From contig NZ_JALCYY010000044.1 of assembly GCF_022690685.1 (NCBI RefSeq), forward strand, positions 1 through 45,947: a DNA stretch of 45,947 bases. The letters run 5' to 3'. A model generated the notes under the pieces. It saw only the letters and a list, made by a program, of their open reading frames with translations, ran no database searches and was not told the origin of the DNA. Positions 7,013-18,903 of this stretch are shown in pieces. The first letter of the stretch is position 1; the number at the start of each line of letters is the position of its first letter. The position numbers and the translations under genes are program-made. The stretch comes from Anaeromyxobacter terrae (GTDB taxonomy: Bacteria > Myxococcota > Myxococcia > Myxococcales > Anaeromyxobacteraceae).

Positions 7013-8555
7013 GGCGAGCGGGCTGCGCGTCGTCGCGCTGTGTCTCCCCGAGCTGCCGCTCCAGCGCGCGCGGCGCCAGCGCGCCGACGGCTGCGACGGC
7101 CCGTTGGCGGTCGTCTCCGAGGGCCGGATCGTGCACTGCGACGGCGCGGCGGCCGCGGACGGCGTCCGCCCCGGGGCCACGCTGTCGGAGGCGCTCGCCG
7201 CGTGCGGTCGGATGCGTACGGTTCCGCTCGATCCCGCGGCGGATCGCGCCGCGCTGCGCGCGGTCGCCGAGGCGGTGCTCCTGCTCGCGCCCGCGGTCGA
7301 GCCGTGCGCGCCGGACGTGGTGCTCCTCGACGCGAGCGCCGCAGGGCTTCTTGCGAGGCCGAACACCGCTGCGCTCAGCGCGGGCGAGCGGATCCTCGCG
7401 GAGCGCGCGATCGCGGCGGCGGCGGAGATGGGGTACGCGGCGCGCGCGGCGGTCGCGACCGGTCGCGCCGCGGCGCGGGCGCTCGTGCGCCACGGCGCGT
7501 TCACCCGCACCGGCGAGCTCCTCCACGTCGCGCCCGAGGCGACCGCGGGTGCGATCGCGGCGCTCCCGCTCGAGGCGCTCGGGCTCGCGCCGGCGGTGGG
7601 GGCCCGGCTGCGCGGGCTCGGGATCGGCGACGCGGGCGCGCTCGCGCGGCTCCCGGCGGGCACCCTCGCGCACCGGTTCGGACCGGACGGCGTCGCCGCG
7701 GCGCGCCTCGCCCGCGGCGAGGACGACACGCCGCTCTCGCCGTACGTGCCGGAGACGTTGCCGGTCGAGGCGCTCGAGCTCGAGGCGCCGGCGGAGAGCG
7801 CCGAGCCGCTCCTCTTTGCGCTGAAGCGGCTCGCCGATCGGGTCGCCGCGCGCCTCTCCGGCCGCGGCCTCGGTGCGACGCGGCTCAAGGTCGTCCTGAA
7901 GCTCGATCCCCGCGGCGAGGAGCGGGTCATCGTGCCGCTCGCGCAGCCGACCGCCTCCGCCGCGCGCTGGCTCGTCCCGGCGAAGGAGCACGTGTTCTCG
8001 CTGCGGCTCCCCGGGGCGGTGACCGCCGTCGAGCTCGCCGCGATCGAGGTCGCGCCGCTCGCGGCGGAGCAGCTCGCGATCGACGACCGCCCCGAGGCGC
8101 TCGCCGCGCTCGAGACCGTCCTCGCGCGACTGGGGGTGCGGCTCGGCGACGGCGCGCTCTTCGCGGCCGAGCCGGTCGAGCGGTACCGTCCCGAGGCGGC
8201 GTACCGCGCCGTTCCGTTTCGCCCAGGCGGCGCGCGCGGCTCCACGACGCGGGCACTCGGCGCCGGGGTGCTCGCGCCATCCCCCGTGGCCGAGCCGCGG
8301 CCCACCCGACTCGTGGAGCCGCCCATGCCGATCCTGGCGGAGGGCGAGGGGGGGCGCGTGACGGCGCTCCGGGTCGAGGGCCGCGCGCGCGCGGTGCTCG
8401 CGATGGAGGGCCCGGAGCGGCTGCGCGGGGAGTGGTGGGCGCCCGTGCCTTTCGACCGCGACTACTACCGCGTCCGGCTCGACGGCCTCGGGGACTGCTG
8501 GGTGTACCGGGACGCCGCCGACGGGCGGCTCTACCTGCACGGATATTTCGACTGA
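7002..8555 (+). CDS. imuB: ImuB, catalytically dead Y-family polymerase-like protein
   Basis: 517 residues from the ATG at 7002, with GGAGG in the imuA tail. It has the Y-family layout: palm/fingers to about 235, thumb-like HhH region (LRGLGIGDAGALARLPAG), little-finger-like region about 250-365, then the ImuB-specific tail ending EWWAPVPFDRDYY and LHGYFD. The catalytic carboxylates of active Y polymerases are absent: the first motif reads LCLPELPL and the second VVLLDASAAG instead of an SxDE motif. This is the hallmark of ImuB, which acts as a scaffold binding the beta clamp and DnaE2. A possible degenerate clamp-binding peptide is EQLAID. Translation is coupled to imuA and, with a one-base gap, to dnaE2. 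Confidence 0.92.
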   Translation: MRREASGLRVVALCLPELPLQRARRQRADGCDGPLAVVSEGRIVHCDGAAAADGVRPGATLSEALAACGRMRTVPLDPAADRAALRAVAEAVLLLAPAVEPCAPDVVLLDASAAGLLARPNTAALSAGERILAERAIAAAAEMGYAARAAVATGRAAARALVRHGAFTRTGELLHVAPEATAGAIAALPLEALGLAPAVGARLRGLGIGDAGALARLPAGTLAHRFGPDGVAAARLARGEDDTPLSPYVPETLPVEALELEAPAESAEPLLFALKRLADRVAARLSGRGLGATRLKVVLKLDPRGEERVIVPLAQPTASAARWLVPAKEHVFSLRLPGAVTAVELAAIEVAPLAAEQLAIDDRPEALAALETVLARLGVRLGDGALFAAEPVERYRPEAAYRAVPFRPGGARGSTTRALGAGVLAPSPVAEPRPTRLVEPPMPILAEGEGGRVTALRVEGRARAVLAMEGPERLRGEWWAPVPFDRDYYRVRLDGLGDCWVYRDAADGRLYLHGYFD

Positions 8556-8556
8556 C

Positions 8557-12060
<3,504 letters not shown>

Positions 12061-12099
12061 GCCCCGGCCTCGGTGACCCTGCGGCCGCGATCCGGATCT

Positions 12100-12540
12100 C
12101 TACGGGCAGACCCGGTAGGGCACCCGTCCCGGAGCGGCGCCGAACGCGCCGATGAAGACACGGAGCGGGCGTGGATCCCCGTCGATGTAGAGCGCCAGGT
12201 TCACGCAGCTGCCCCCGAAGTCGAACCCCGCGTCGTCGCCCGCCAGGAACGAGAAGCGGATGCGGCCGCCGCCGGCGCTCACCGCGTCCGGCGCCACGCC
12301 CTGCGGCGTCACCCGGCCGCTGGCACCCGCGATCTCGCCGTGGAACCGCCGCGGCAGGTCTGCCCGCGCGCGCAGGTGCCACCCGGCGCCGTCGTGCCAC
12401 AGCCGGTACGCCTCCGACCCGGGATCCTCCAGCGGCGGACCGGGCTCGACCCGGCGCGCAAGCACCGCGCCCCGCGAGAAGCCGCATCCTCCGGCCAGGA
12501 GGAGCAGGAGGGCAGTGGCGGCACGCGCACGCGCGGTCAT
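12100..12540 (-). CDS. Small hypothetical lipoprotein
   Basis: 146 residues from the ATG at 12540, which has GGAGGT just upstream; the frame is open for another 860 bases upstream but that part looks like non-coding repeat and is rejected. N-terminus MTARARAATALLLLLAGGC is a signal peptide with a probable lipobox Cys. The rest (YRLWHDGAGWHLRARADLP; IRFSFLAGDDAGFDFGGSC; LRVFIGAFGAAPGRVPYRVC) predicts beta structure with two further cysteines. The family was not recognised. The gene is convergent with dnaE2, 39 bases from its stop. Confidence 0.7.
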   Translation of the reverse strand: MTARARAATALLLLLAGGCGFSRGAVLARRVEPGPPLEDPGSEAYRLWHDGAGWHLRARADLPRRFHGEIAGASGRVTPQGVAPDAVSAGGGRIRFSFLAGDDAGFDFGGSCVNLALYIDGDPRPLRVFIGAFGAAPGRVPYRVCP

Positions 12541-13366
12541 GGCGAGACCTCCGCCACGAACGTTCGGCTCTGCCGTTCCAGGGGCAACGGATGGCGGACG
12601 GTGAAACGGGGGAAGGGGAGGAGGGACCCGGCGCCGGTGGAGGGAGCGCCCCGCGGCTCGAGGCCCCGATCCGATCCGACCTCGACCTCGACCTCGACCT
12701 CGACCGCGACCGCGACCTCGACCGCGACCTCGACCTCGACCTCGCCGGCTCCGACGACCGAGGCCGAGCCCATCACCCACCCCGCCCGCAGCGCGCCGCC
12801 CCACGTGGCGGGACCTCGCGCCCGCAGGCGGGCCACTGGACTCGGTAGGCACCGCCCCGACCCACGGACCGCAATGCAACGCGGTCGGCCTCGGCACCGT
12901 CGCCCATGTGCAGCCAGCGCCCGCAGCCCCGCGTTGCCGGCGGCGTCTGGCGGACGGCACCGCTCCCCGTACCTTGTCCCCGTCCATCGTGGCCCGCCGA
13001 GGACGTGAGGTCCCGCCCAGGCGGCGCGCCACGGTGACCTCGGCCGGCTTCGACTCGAACCTCGTGAGGTGGCATTCACGGAGCGTCACCCCATGTCTTC
13101 GCGCAGGCGGCCGCCACCGACTGACGTCGCCTCGGGTTCCGTCCCTGCCGGCGCTCGCACTCTCGTGGGTCGTCCTGCCGTCCGCTGGAACCCCTCTTCG
13201 AGCGGACCTCGCTCGACCGATTCTCCAAACGCCCGCGAAACCCCTGGCGTATCGCACGGCCGGCACCTCGACCCCTGGGCTAGGGGTTCCCGCGTAGCGT
13301 CCTCGGGAGGCATACGTCGCTGCGCACGTCCACCTAGCGTCGACGAACGGTCGGCAGGAGGGGGAC
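12541..13366. other. Intergenic region without a convincing gene
   Basis: 826 bases between the divergent lipoprotein and multicopper oxidase genes. Open frames on both strands give Arg/Pro/Ala-rich or repeat-derived products without domains, ribosome sites or sensible codon-position bias. It contains the hexamer tract at 12677-12744 and must hold the promoters of both flanking genes; none could be placed with confidence. Confidence 0.6.
12677..12744 (+). repeat. Hexanucleotide tract, intergenic
   Basis: About 11 units of CGACCT and CGACCG in mixed order (T-type dominates, no C-type). Same repeat family as the tract in dnaE2, in the same orientation, but outside any supported gene, about 135 bases upstream of the minus-strand lipoprotein start. 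Confidence 0.9.
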
Positions 13367-15706
13367 ATGAAGACGACGAGGCGAGTGGAGAGGTGGCTCC
13401 GCACCGGCGCGGCCTTGCTGGCGGCGGTGTGGACGAGCGCCGGGTACGGTCAGACGCAGACGATGCTGCCCGGGAGCGCGATCCCGAAGTGGAAGGAGGC
13501 GCTCCCGCGGCTCGCAGGTCAGGGGGGAACGATCAACACGCTCCTCGGCTTCGTCCCAGGGACGACGCCGGCGCCGGGCCAGCTGACGCTGCACATGTGC
13601 GAGGTGAAGGTGAACGCGCTGCCGGCAGGCACGTTCGCACCGAACGTGAAGCCTGCGACGTGGGCCTGGGCGTACATCGCCGGTCCGTGTCCGGACTACA
13701 CGAAGGATTCGACGCTGCCGCTCGACACGTACATCGGCCCGGTGATCCTCGCCCAGCGCGGGGTGCCTACCGAGGTCACCTACGTGAACGCGCTCGGCGA
13801 CGCAGCGTCGACGAACGTGCTCGCGTACAAGACGAGCACCGACCAGACGCTGCACTGGGCCGATCCGCTCGAGCTCGGCTGCATGATGACGGCGGCGATG
13901 GGGAGCTGGACGGTGAACGGCGTCGGGGTGATGTACCCACCCCAGGCCGATCCGTGCGCCTGGAACTACGGCGGGCCGATCGCCGCGGTCGCGCACCTGC
14001 ACGGCGGCGAGGTTCCGGCAGAGGTGGACGGCTCTCCGGACTCGTGGTTCACGAGCGAGGGCGCGGCTCTCTTCGGCCCCAAGTACTACACCAAGGGTGA
14101 CGTGACGCCGGGCCAGGCCGTCTACACGTACCCCAACGTGCAGGAGGGTGCCCCGCTCTGGTTCCACGATCACACGCTCGGCGCCACGCGCCTCAACGTC
14201 TACGCCGGCCTCGCGGGCGGGTACTACCTGCTGGACCCCGAGGCGAACCTCGCGCCGAACCTCCAGCCGGTCTCCGACGTGATCCCGCTCGTGATCCAGG
14301 ACCGCATGTTCGACACGAACGGTCAGCTCTTCTTCACCGCCGGGCTGAACGGCTTCAACCCGGCGCTGGCGAGCCCGGGCTGGGCGCTCAACCCCGAGCA
14401 CCCGTACTGGAACCCCGAGTTCGTGGGTGACGTCATCGCGGTGAACGGGAAGGTGTGGCCGCGCCTCGACCTCCAGGCGAAGCGGTACCGCTTCCTCTTC
14501 CTGAACGGGTCCAACGCGCGCACCTACGAGCTCTTCCTCACGAACCCGGCGACGAAGGTGAACGGGCCGCCGCTATGGGTGATCGGCAATGACGGCGGGC
14601 TGCTCGACGCGCCGGCGCTCATCGATCCCAACGCGGCGAAGCCGAGCCCGACGAAGCTCGTGATCATGCCGGGCGAGCGCTACGAGATGATCATCGACTT
14701 CACGGCCTACGCCGGCCAGACGTTGTTCCTGCGCAACACGGCGAAGACGCCCTATCCCGGCGGCGCCACGCCCAACGGCGCGACGGTCGGGCAGATCCTG
14801 CAGCTCAGGATCGGCGCGGCGGTGGCGGACGCGAGCTACGACCCCGCGAAGGACGGCGCGCTGCGGCCGCCCATGCAGCGGCTCGTCGCGGCGGGCGCCG
14901 TGACGCCGGCCGTGAAGCCCGACCTCGTCCGCCAGCTCACGCTCAACGAGGTGATGGGGATGCCGATGGCCGCCGTGAACCCCATCAACGGCCTCCTCAC
15001 CAACTATCCCGGTGGCCCGCTCGAGATCCTCGTGAACAACACGAAGTGGGCAGGCGCCGGCCCGATGGGCGCGGCGCGCGCCGACTTCGTCGAGCGTGAC
15101 GACGATCCGCTCCGATACTCGGAGGTCCCGAACGAGGGGGCCGTCGAGGTCTGGGAGATCGTGAACCTCACCGCCGATGCGCACCCGATCCACCTGCACC
15201 TCGTGCAGTTCCAGATCCTCAACCGGCAGCGGTTCGACGTGGGCAAGTACTCCGCGGCGTACGGCGCGGCCTTCCCGACGACCTGTACGCCGAAGGACGC
15301 GACCGGCTACTGCCCCGGCTTCGGCCCGCCGCTCACGTACCAGCCGCAGGCGTTCACCCGGACCTACCCGGTCAAGGCGAACGTCCCGGTGGTCGGCGGC
15401 AACCCCGACGTCGCGCGGTTCCTGTCGTCCGCACCCGCGCCCGCCGCGACGCAGGAGCGCGGCTGGAAGGACACCGTCCAGGCGCCGCCGGGCATGGTCA
15501 CGCGCATCATGGTCCGGTGGTCGCCGACCGACGGACAGAGCTCGACCTTCGCCTTCGATCCGTCGGGCGGCGGCACGCACAACTACGTCTGGCACTGCCA
15601 CATCATCGACCACGAGGACAACGAGATGATGCGGCCTGACTTCGTTTCGCCCGCCGCGAATGCGATCCGGACGTTCACGAAGGGCACGGAGCTCACGAGC
15701 TACTGA
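13367..15706 (+). CDS. CotA-like multicopper oxidase, secreted
   Basis: 779 residues, ATG after CAGGAGGGGG. A signal peptide (WLRTGAALLAAVWTSAGYG) precedes cupredoxin domains. All four copper motifs are present: HLHGG (H210, H212), HDH (H267, H269), HPIHLH (H606, H609, H611) and HCHIIDHEDNEMM (H743, C744, H745, H749, with M754 as the likely axial type-1 ligand). The last motif resembles spore CotA and bilirubin-oxidase-like enzymes rather than CueO. It couples four one-electron oxidations to reduction of oxygen to water; the substrate (metal ion or phenolic) cannot be told. Long inserts between motifs make it larger than the usual 500-600 residues, with additional Cys residues. Such proteins in metal-reducing bacteria have been tied to metal oxidation or reduction; that is analogy only. 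Confidence 0.92.
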   Translation: MKTTRRVERWLRTGAALLAAVWTSAGYGQTQTMLPGSAIPKWKEALPRLAGQGGTINTLLGFVPGTTPAPGQLTLHMCEVKVNALPAGTFAPNVKPATWAWAYIAGPCPDYTKDSTLPLDTYIGPVILAQRGVPTEVTYVNALGDAASTNVLAYKTSTDQTLHWADPLELGCMMTAAMGSWTVNGVGVMYPPQADPCAWNYGGPIAAVAHLHGGEVPAEVDGSPDSWFTSEGAALFGPKYYTKGDVTPGQAVYTYPNVQEGAPLWFHDHTLGATRLNVYAGLAGGYYLLDPEANLAPNLQPVSDVIPLVIQDRMFDTNGQLFFTAGLNGFNPALASPGWALNPEHPYWNPEFVGDVIAVNGKVWPRLDLQAKRYRFLFLNGSNARTYELFLTNPATKVNGPPLWVIGNDGGLLDAPALIDPNAAKPSPTKLVIMPGERYEMIIDFTAYAGQTLFLRNTAKTPYPGGATPNGATVGQILQLRIGAAVADASYDPAKDGALRPPMQRLVAAGAVTPAVKPDLVRQLTLNEVMGMPMAAVNPINGLLTNYPGGPLEILVNNTKWAGAGPMGAARADFVERDDDPLRYSEVPNEGAVEVWEIVNLTADAHPIHLHLVQFQILNRQRFDVGKYSAAYGAAFPTTCTPKDATGYCPGFGPPLTYQPQAFTRTYPVKANVPVVGGNPDVARFLSSAPAPAATQERGWKDTVQAPPGMVTRIMVRWSPTDGQSSTFAFDPSGGGTHNYVWHCHIIDHEDNEMMRPDFVSPAANAIRTFTKGTELTSY

Positions 15707-15724
15707 CCCGTGGGAGCAGCGGAC

Positions 15725-15754
15725 GGCGCCCCGGCCACGAGCGGCCGGGGCGCC
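15725..15754 (+). terminator. Hairpin after the multicopper oxidase gene
   Basis: GGCGCCCCGGCC and its exact complement flank a six-base loop, starting 19 bases after the oxidase stop codon. No T-tract follows, so it is a probable rather than textbook intrinsic terminator. Confidence 0.6.
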
Positions 15755-15850
15755 ATCGCCGAGCGGGCGCTCGGGCGGGTGCGCGGGCGCGAGGAGGCGA
15801 ACGGGCCGAGGGCCTTGGCCGGGCCCGCCGCTCCATGCTCTCATGCGCCC

Positions 15851-16102
15851 GTGCTGTCGCTCCCCGACGAAGCCGCCGCCGCGCTCGAGTCGCTGCGGCG
15901 CACCGGCAAGGACGTGCGGTTCGAGATCAAGAAGGCCTGCGAGCAGGAGCGCTGGCGGCTCAAGGCGCTCTACGACGTGGTCGACGAGGACGGCGCGCCG
16001 CCGCGGACGATCCACCTCGGGCTCCTCTGGTCCGACGACCGCCAGGGCGTGCGCGATCTCAAGGATCGGCTCGAGCGGGGCGAGAGCGGCCGGGCGCCGT
16101 AG
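15851..16102 (+). CDS. Small hypothetical protein, charged helical (83 residues)
   Basis: From a GTG at 15851 the frame gives VLSLPDEAAAALESL, then FEIKKACEQERWRLKALYDVVDED and IHLGLLWSDDRQGVRDLKDRL. Codon-position bias and the plausible alternation of helix and strand support a real gene. The upstream part of the frame (to 15710) overlaps the oxidase terminator and looks non-coding, which is why the internal GTG is preferred; there is no strong ribosome site. Family not recognised, one Cys, no membrane segment. Confidence 0.55.
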   Translation: MLSLPDEAAAALESLRRTGKDVRFEIKKACEQERWRLKALYDVVDEDGAPPRTIHLGLLWSDDRQGVRDLKDRLERGESGRAP

Positions 16103-16153
16103 CGCAGTCGCAGCCGCGCGAGGGTCCGCGGATCGGCCGATCGGGAGTTTACG

Positions 16154-17428
16154 CTACGCACGGGTACTCGTCGTGAAGGGCCGCTCCGCCGAGCCGAGGG
16201 GCGCCGCCCTCGACCGCGCCGCGGCAGCCCCTTCTCCCGCTGCGCCAGGTGCGGACGAAGGGCGACGAGGTGCGGCACCGGCGCACGTGGAGCAGAGCAC
16301 CACGCGCCACGCCCGGGCCCGGGCGCGCCGCCGCGTTCCACGATAGATCGCCGGCGCATGAAGCTCCCCCTCTTCGGCAAGGCGCACGAGGCGACCGCGG
16401 GCGCGGACTTCGTCTGGTTCGTGTACGGCTCGTCGCTCGATGGTGAGGCGTTCGCCGCGTGGGCCCACGAGCACGGCTACGCGGTGCCGTCCTTCGAGGG
16501 CGCCCGGCGCGCGCGGCTCGTGGGGTACCGCCTCGCGTTCGACGTGCTGTCCCGTGCGTGGGGCGGGGCCGTGGCGAGCCTCGCGCGATCCCCCGGCGAC
16601 TTCGTCGAGGGGCTCGCGCTGCCGATGCCCGGCGCGTCGCGCGGCCTCGCCGATCACAAGGAGGGGGCGGTGTCCGGGCTCTACGAGGCGTTCGAGGTGC
16701 AGCTCTCGCCGGTCGGGGGCGGGCCGCACATCCCCGCGATCGCGTACCGCGCCGCCAACTCCCGTCGCCTCGCGAACGACGCGCCGCCGTCCCCCGCCTA
16801 CCTCGAGGTGCTGCTCCGCGGCGCCCGGGCGCGCGGCCTCTCCGAGGACTGGATCCGGCGCCTCGAGGCGCTCGCGGCGACGCCCAGAGGCGCCCCCCCG
16901 ATCGACCGGAGCCACCCGCGCTCCCCGGCAGGCCAGCGCGTCCGCGCTCGGCGGCGCCGAGCGGCGGCGGATGACGGCGAGGTACGAGAGCGCCGCGAGC
17001 TTGCCGGCGCTCATGGTCAGGTAGCTCGCCCAGCTCCAGGGGATCCCGAGCGCGAACGCGATGCCCACGAGGAACGCGCCCGTGTCGAGCGCGACGCCCG
17101 CGAGCTGCGACCAGAGCACGCGCGCGCGGAACGAGCCGCGCACCTTCGTGAACACGAGCTGGTCGAGGAGCTCGGCGGCGAAGAAGGAGCCGCCGGACAC
17201 GAGCGCGAGGCGCGGGTTGAAGGCGGCGGTGATGAGCGCCCCGGCCAGCGAGGCGAGCCAGACCTTGCCGCCGATCTCCTGCTGGGCGTAGTCGCGGACG
17301 ATGAACGTCGCGCCCACGAGCAGCGTCGCGAACGAGAACACGCCGCCCCACGGCGGGTGGACCGGCGGGAACACGACGAAGGCCGCGTTCACCGCGATGA
17401 TGGAGACGACGTAGAGGAGCGTGCGCAC
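16154..17428 (-). CDS. VUT-family (queuosine precursor transporter-like) membrane protein, no proximal stop
   Basis: From the GTG at 17428 (GAAGG upstream; a GTG at 17482 is also possible) come about six hydrophobic segments: LLYVVSIIAVNAAFVVFP, GVFSFATLLVGATFIVRDYAQ, VWLASLAGALITAAF, the charged FFAAELLDQLVFTKVRGSF, LVGIAFALGIP and AALSYLAVIRRR. This matches the short VUT group of vitamin/queuosine-precursor uptake proteins. The family-like part ends near 16940. The frame then continues without a stop, antisense to the GGCT-like gene, to 16154; that tail is Arg/Pro-rich and looks like a shadow. So either the protein carries a spurious 260-residue tail or a stop has been lost (a run of seven C at about 16891-16897 is a candidate error site). 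Downstream of and probably co-transcribed with the cupredoxin lipoprotein. Confidence 0.6.
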   Translation of the reverse strand: MRTLLYVVSIIAVNAAFVVFPPVHPPWGGVFSFATLLVGATFIVRDYAQQEIGGKVWLASLAGALITAAFNPRLALVSGGSFFAAELLDQLVFTKVRGSFRARVLWSQLAGVALDTGAFLVGIAFALGIPWSWASYLTMSAGKLAALSYLAVIRRRSAPPSADALACRGARVAPVDRGGASGRRRERLEAPDPVLGEAARPGAAEQHLEVGGGRRRVVREATGVGGAVRDRGDVRPAPDRRELHLERLVEPGHRPLLVIGEAARRAGHRQREPLDEVAGGSREARHGPAPRTGQHVEREAVPHEPRAPGALEGRHRVAVLVGPRGERLTIERRAVHEPDEVRARGRLVRLAEEGELHAPAIYRGTRRRARARAWRVVLCSTCAGAAPRRPSSAPGAAGEGAAAARSRAAPLGSAERPFTTSTRA

Positions 17429-17506
17429 CGGGGGCCTTCGGAGAGCGGGCGAGAGGTATACCCGGAAACCGGCCCGTCGCACGACGCCGTCACCTCACCT
17501 CGATGA
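16358..17506 (+). CDS. Gamma-glutamylcyclotransferase-like (GGCT fold) protein, no proximal stop
   Basis: ATG at 16358. The N-terminus FVWFVYGSSLDGEAFAAWA contains the YGS signature of the GGCT/AIG2 fold, followed by RRARLVGYRLAFDVLS, GDFVEGLALPM and the acidic HKEGAVSGLYEAFEV region, then PHIPAIAYRAA and LRGARARGLSEDWIRRLEALA. That core of about 180 residues ends near 16895 and is a normal family length. The frame does not stop there but runs on, antisense to the VUT gene, to 17506; the extra 200 residues are Glu/Arg/His-rich and look like shadow sequence. GGCT-fold enzymes cyclise gamma-glutamyl amines or act in related chemistry; the exact substrate is unknown. It faces the VUT gene tail to tail. 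Confidence 0.6.
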   Translation: MKLPLFGKAHEATAGADFVWFVYGSSLDGEAFAAWAHEHGYAVPSFEGARRARLVGYRLAFDVLSRAWGGAVASLARSPGDFVEGLALPMPGASRGLADHKEGAVSGLYEAFEVQLSPVGGGPHIPAIAYRAANSRRLANDAPPSPAYLEVLLRGARARGLSEDWIRRLEALAATPRGAPPIDRSHPRSPAGQRVRARRRRAAADDGEVRERRELAGAHGQVARPAPGDPERERDAHEERARVERDARELRPEHARAERAAHLREHELVEELGGEEGAAGHEREARVEGGGDERPGQRGEPDLAADLLLGVVADDERRAHEQRREREHAAPRRVDRREHDEGRVHRDDGDDVEERAHRGPSESGREVYPETGPSHDAVTSPR

Positions 17507-17834
17507 CGCCCTGGAACATGTTCATCGCGCAGGCGTACTTGAGCTCGCCGGTGCGCTTCGGGGTGAAGGTGATGGTGACCGGCTCGTTCAGCGGCAGCTT
17601 CTGGTTGATGCCGTACTCGGGCAGCACGAGCTCGGTCGCGCAGGTCTCGTCGGTGGTGCGCGTGACCACGAGGGTGAGGGGGACGTCCTTCTTCGCCTGC
17701 ACCTTCCACGGCTCGTAGCCGCGCTTCGTCACGGTGATCTTCACCGGCTCGCCGGGCTTCGGGCCGCGCTCGCAGGCGGACACGCCGGCGAGGCCGGCGA
17801 GCAGCGCGACGAGGGTGAGGGTCGTGGTGCGCAT
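17490..17834 (-). CDS. Cupredoxin-like lipoprotein
   Basis: 114 residues, ATG with GGAGG eight bases upstream. The N-terminus (TLTLVALLAGLAGVSAC) ends in VSAC, a lipobox. The mature part is a cupredoxin-type beta sandwich: VKITVTKRGYEPWKV, a conserved Thr-Cys (TCATELVLPEYGI), then the closing loop YACAMNMFQGVIEV. This follows the pattern of cupredoxin_1 proteins, which often accompany copper ATPases or electron-transfer systems. The usual ligand histidine is not evident, so copper binding would rely on Cys/Met; it may be structural only. Located just upstream of the VUT-family gene on the same strand. Confidence 0.8.
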   Translation of the reverse strand: MRTTTLTLVALLAGLAGVSACERGPKPGEPVKITVTKRGYEPWKVQAKKDVPLTLVVTRTTDETCATELVLPEYGINQKLPLNEPVTITFTPKRTGELKYACAMNMFQGVIEVR

Positions 17835-18018
17835 CGTGAGTCCTCCAGGATCGCGGCCCGTGTCCTCCGGGCGGCGGCGGCGCAGTCTCGCACGCAGGAG
17901 ACGGCTGGCGCGACACCATCGGGGGGCGGCGCCCGGGTGCGCCCGCGGCCATCGAGGGAGGCCCGGACGGCGCGACCGGGGAGTCGCGCCCGGGCGGCGG
18001 CGGCACCTAGCGTCTGCC

Positions 18019-18903
18019 GTGGTGCTGAGCGCGTCCCTGCTGCTCGCCTCCCTCGTCGTGTCCGCCGCGGCCGAGGCCTGGCCAGGCTCGCCCGACTGGC
18101 CGCTCGTCCCCGGGCTGATGGGCTACAACGCACTCCCGGTGCTGCCCAACGTCGACCCGGTGATCGGCACGCGCGCCGAGGTGGAGGTCACGGCGGCGGC
18201 GCAGGTCTCCGACCTCGCGCTCCGGGACCACGCCGTCACTCCCTACCTTCGACTCACGGTGCCGTTTCGCGAGACCGCGGCGCTCGAGGTGGACGGCACG
18301 CCCATCGAGATCTGGCGCACGACGGCGGCGACGCAGCTCCGGCTCGGGGCGCGCAACCGTGCCGACGGCACCCCAGGGGACGCCCGATTCGGCGCACGCT
18401 TCCTCCTCCTCCGCGAGCGCGCCGGGCCTGCGCTCGGGCTCAGACTCTCCGTGAAGTCGGCGAGCGGCAAGGGGCTCGCCTCGCGCCGGTTCACGAACGC
18501 GCCGGGCTACGCGATCGATCTCCTCGCCGGCAAGGACGTGGGCACGCTCGGCGAGGCGCGGCTGCGCGCGCTCGCACGGGTCGGGTTCGTGTCCTGGCAG
18601 TTCGGGCAGAACGAGCAGGACGACGCCTTCGCCTACGGGGCGACCGTGCGCGCGACCGCTCCGTCGGGCGCGGCGGTGGAGCTCGACTGGCGCGGCTACG
18701 CCGGCTGGCGGTTCGCGGATCGCCCGAGCGTGATCGGGCTCGGCGCGATCGTGCCGGTGCCAGGCGGCGAGCTGAAGGCGGCGTTCAACGCCGGGGCCTC
18801 CGCCGACGCGCCGCCGCTCGAGCTGCGCGTCGGCTACGTCTGGCGCTTCGAGGTCCCGGCGCTGCTCCGGGCGCGGTCGGCGCCTGGGCCGTCTACGCCT
18901 TGA
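18019..18903 (+). CDS. Secreted probable beta-rich envelope protein
   Basis: 294 residues from GTG 18019 (a second GTG follows immediately); the upstream frame to 17734 lacks a ribosome site and overlaps the divergent promoter region. LSASLLLASLVVSAAAEA is a signal peptide. The rest alternates hydrophobic and polar residues in repeated strands (LRLTVPFRETAALEV; FGARFLLLRERAGPALGLRLSVK; LGAIVPVPGGELKAAFNAGAS; LELRVGYVWRFEV), typical of an outer-membrane beta barrel of ten or more strands. The final strand ends shortly before the C-terminus. Family not recognised. It is convergent with ddl and overlaps its 3' end by 11 bases. Confidence 0.65.
   Translation: MVLSASLLLASLVVSAAAEAWPGSPDWPLVPGLMGYNALPVLPNVDPVIGTRAEVEVTAAAQVSDLALRDHAVTPYLRLTVPFRETAALEVDGTPIEIWRTTAATQLRLGARNRADGTPGDARFGARFLLLRERAGPALGLRLSVKSASGKGLASRRFTNAPGYAIDLLAGKDVGTLGEARLRALARVGFVSWQFGQNEQDDAFAYGATVRATAPSGAAVELDWRGYAGWRFADRPSVIGLGAIVPVPGGELKAAFNAGASADAPPLELRVGYVWRFEVPALLRARSAPGPSTP

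Noticed and set aside
12677-12744. CRISPR array
   Set aside because: Units are contiguous 6-mers without spacers, and no cas genes are present.
13065-13080. Sigma-54-like GG-N10-GC site (TGGCAT, then GAGC) upstream of the multicopper oxidase
   Set aside because: The -24 half fits but the -12 half is poor, it lies nearly 300 bases upstream, and GC-rich DNA gives such matches by chance.
12541-13404. Upstream in-frame extension of the small lipoprotein
   Set aside because: The ATG at 12540 has a ribosome site and opens on a signal peptide; the extension is Arg-rich and repeat-derived.
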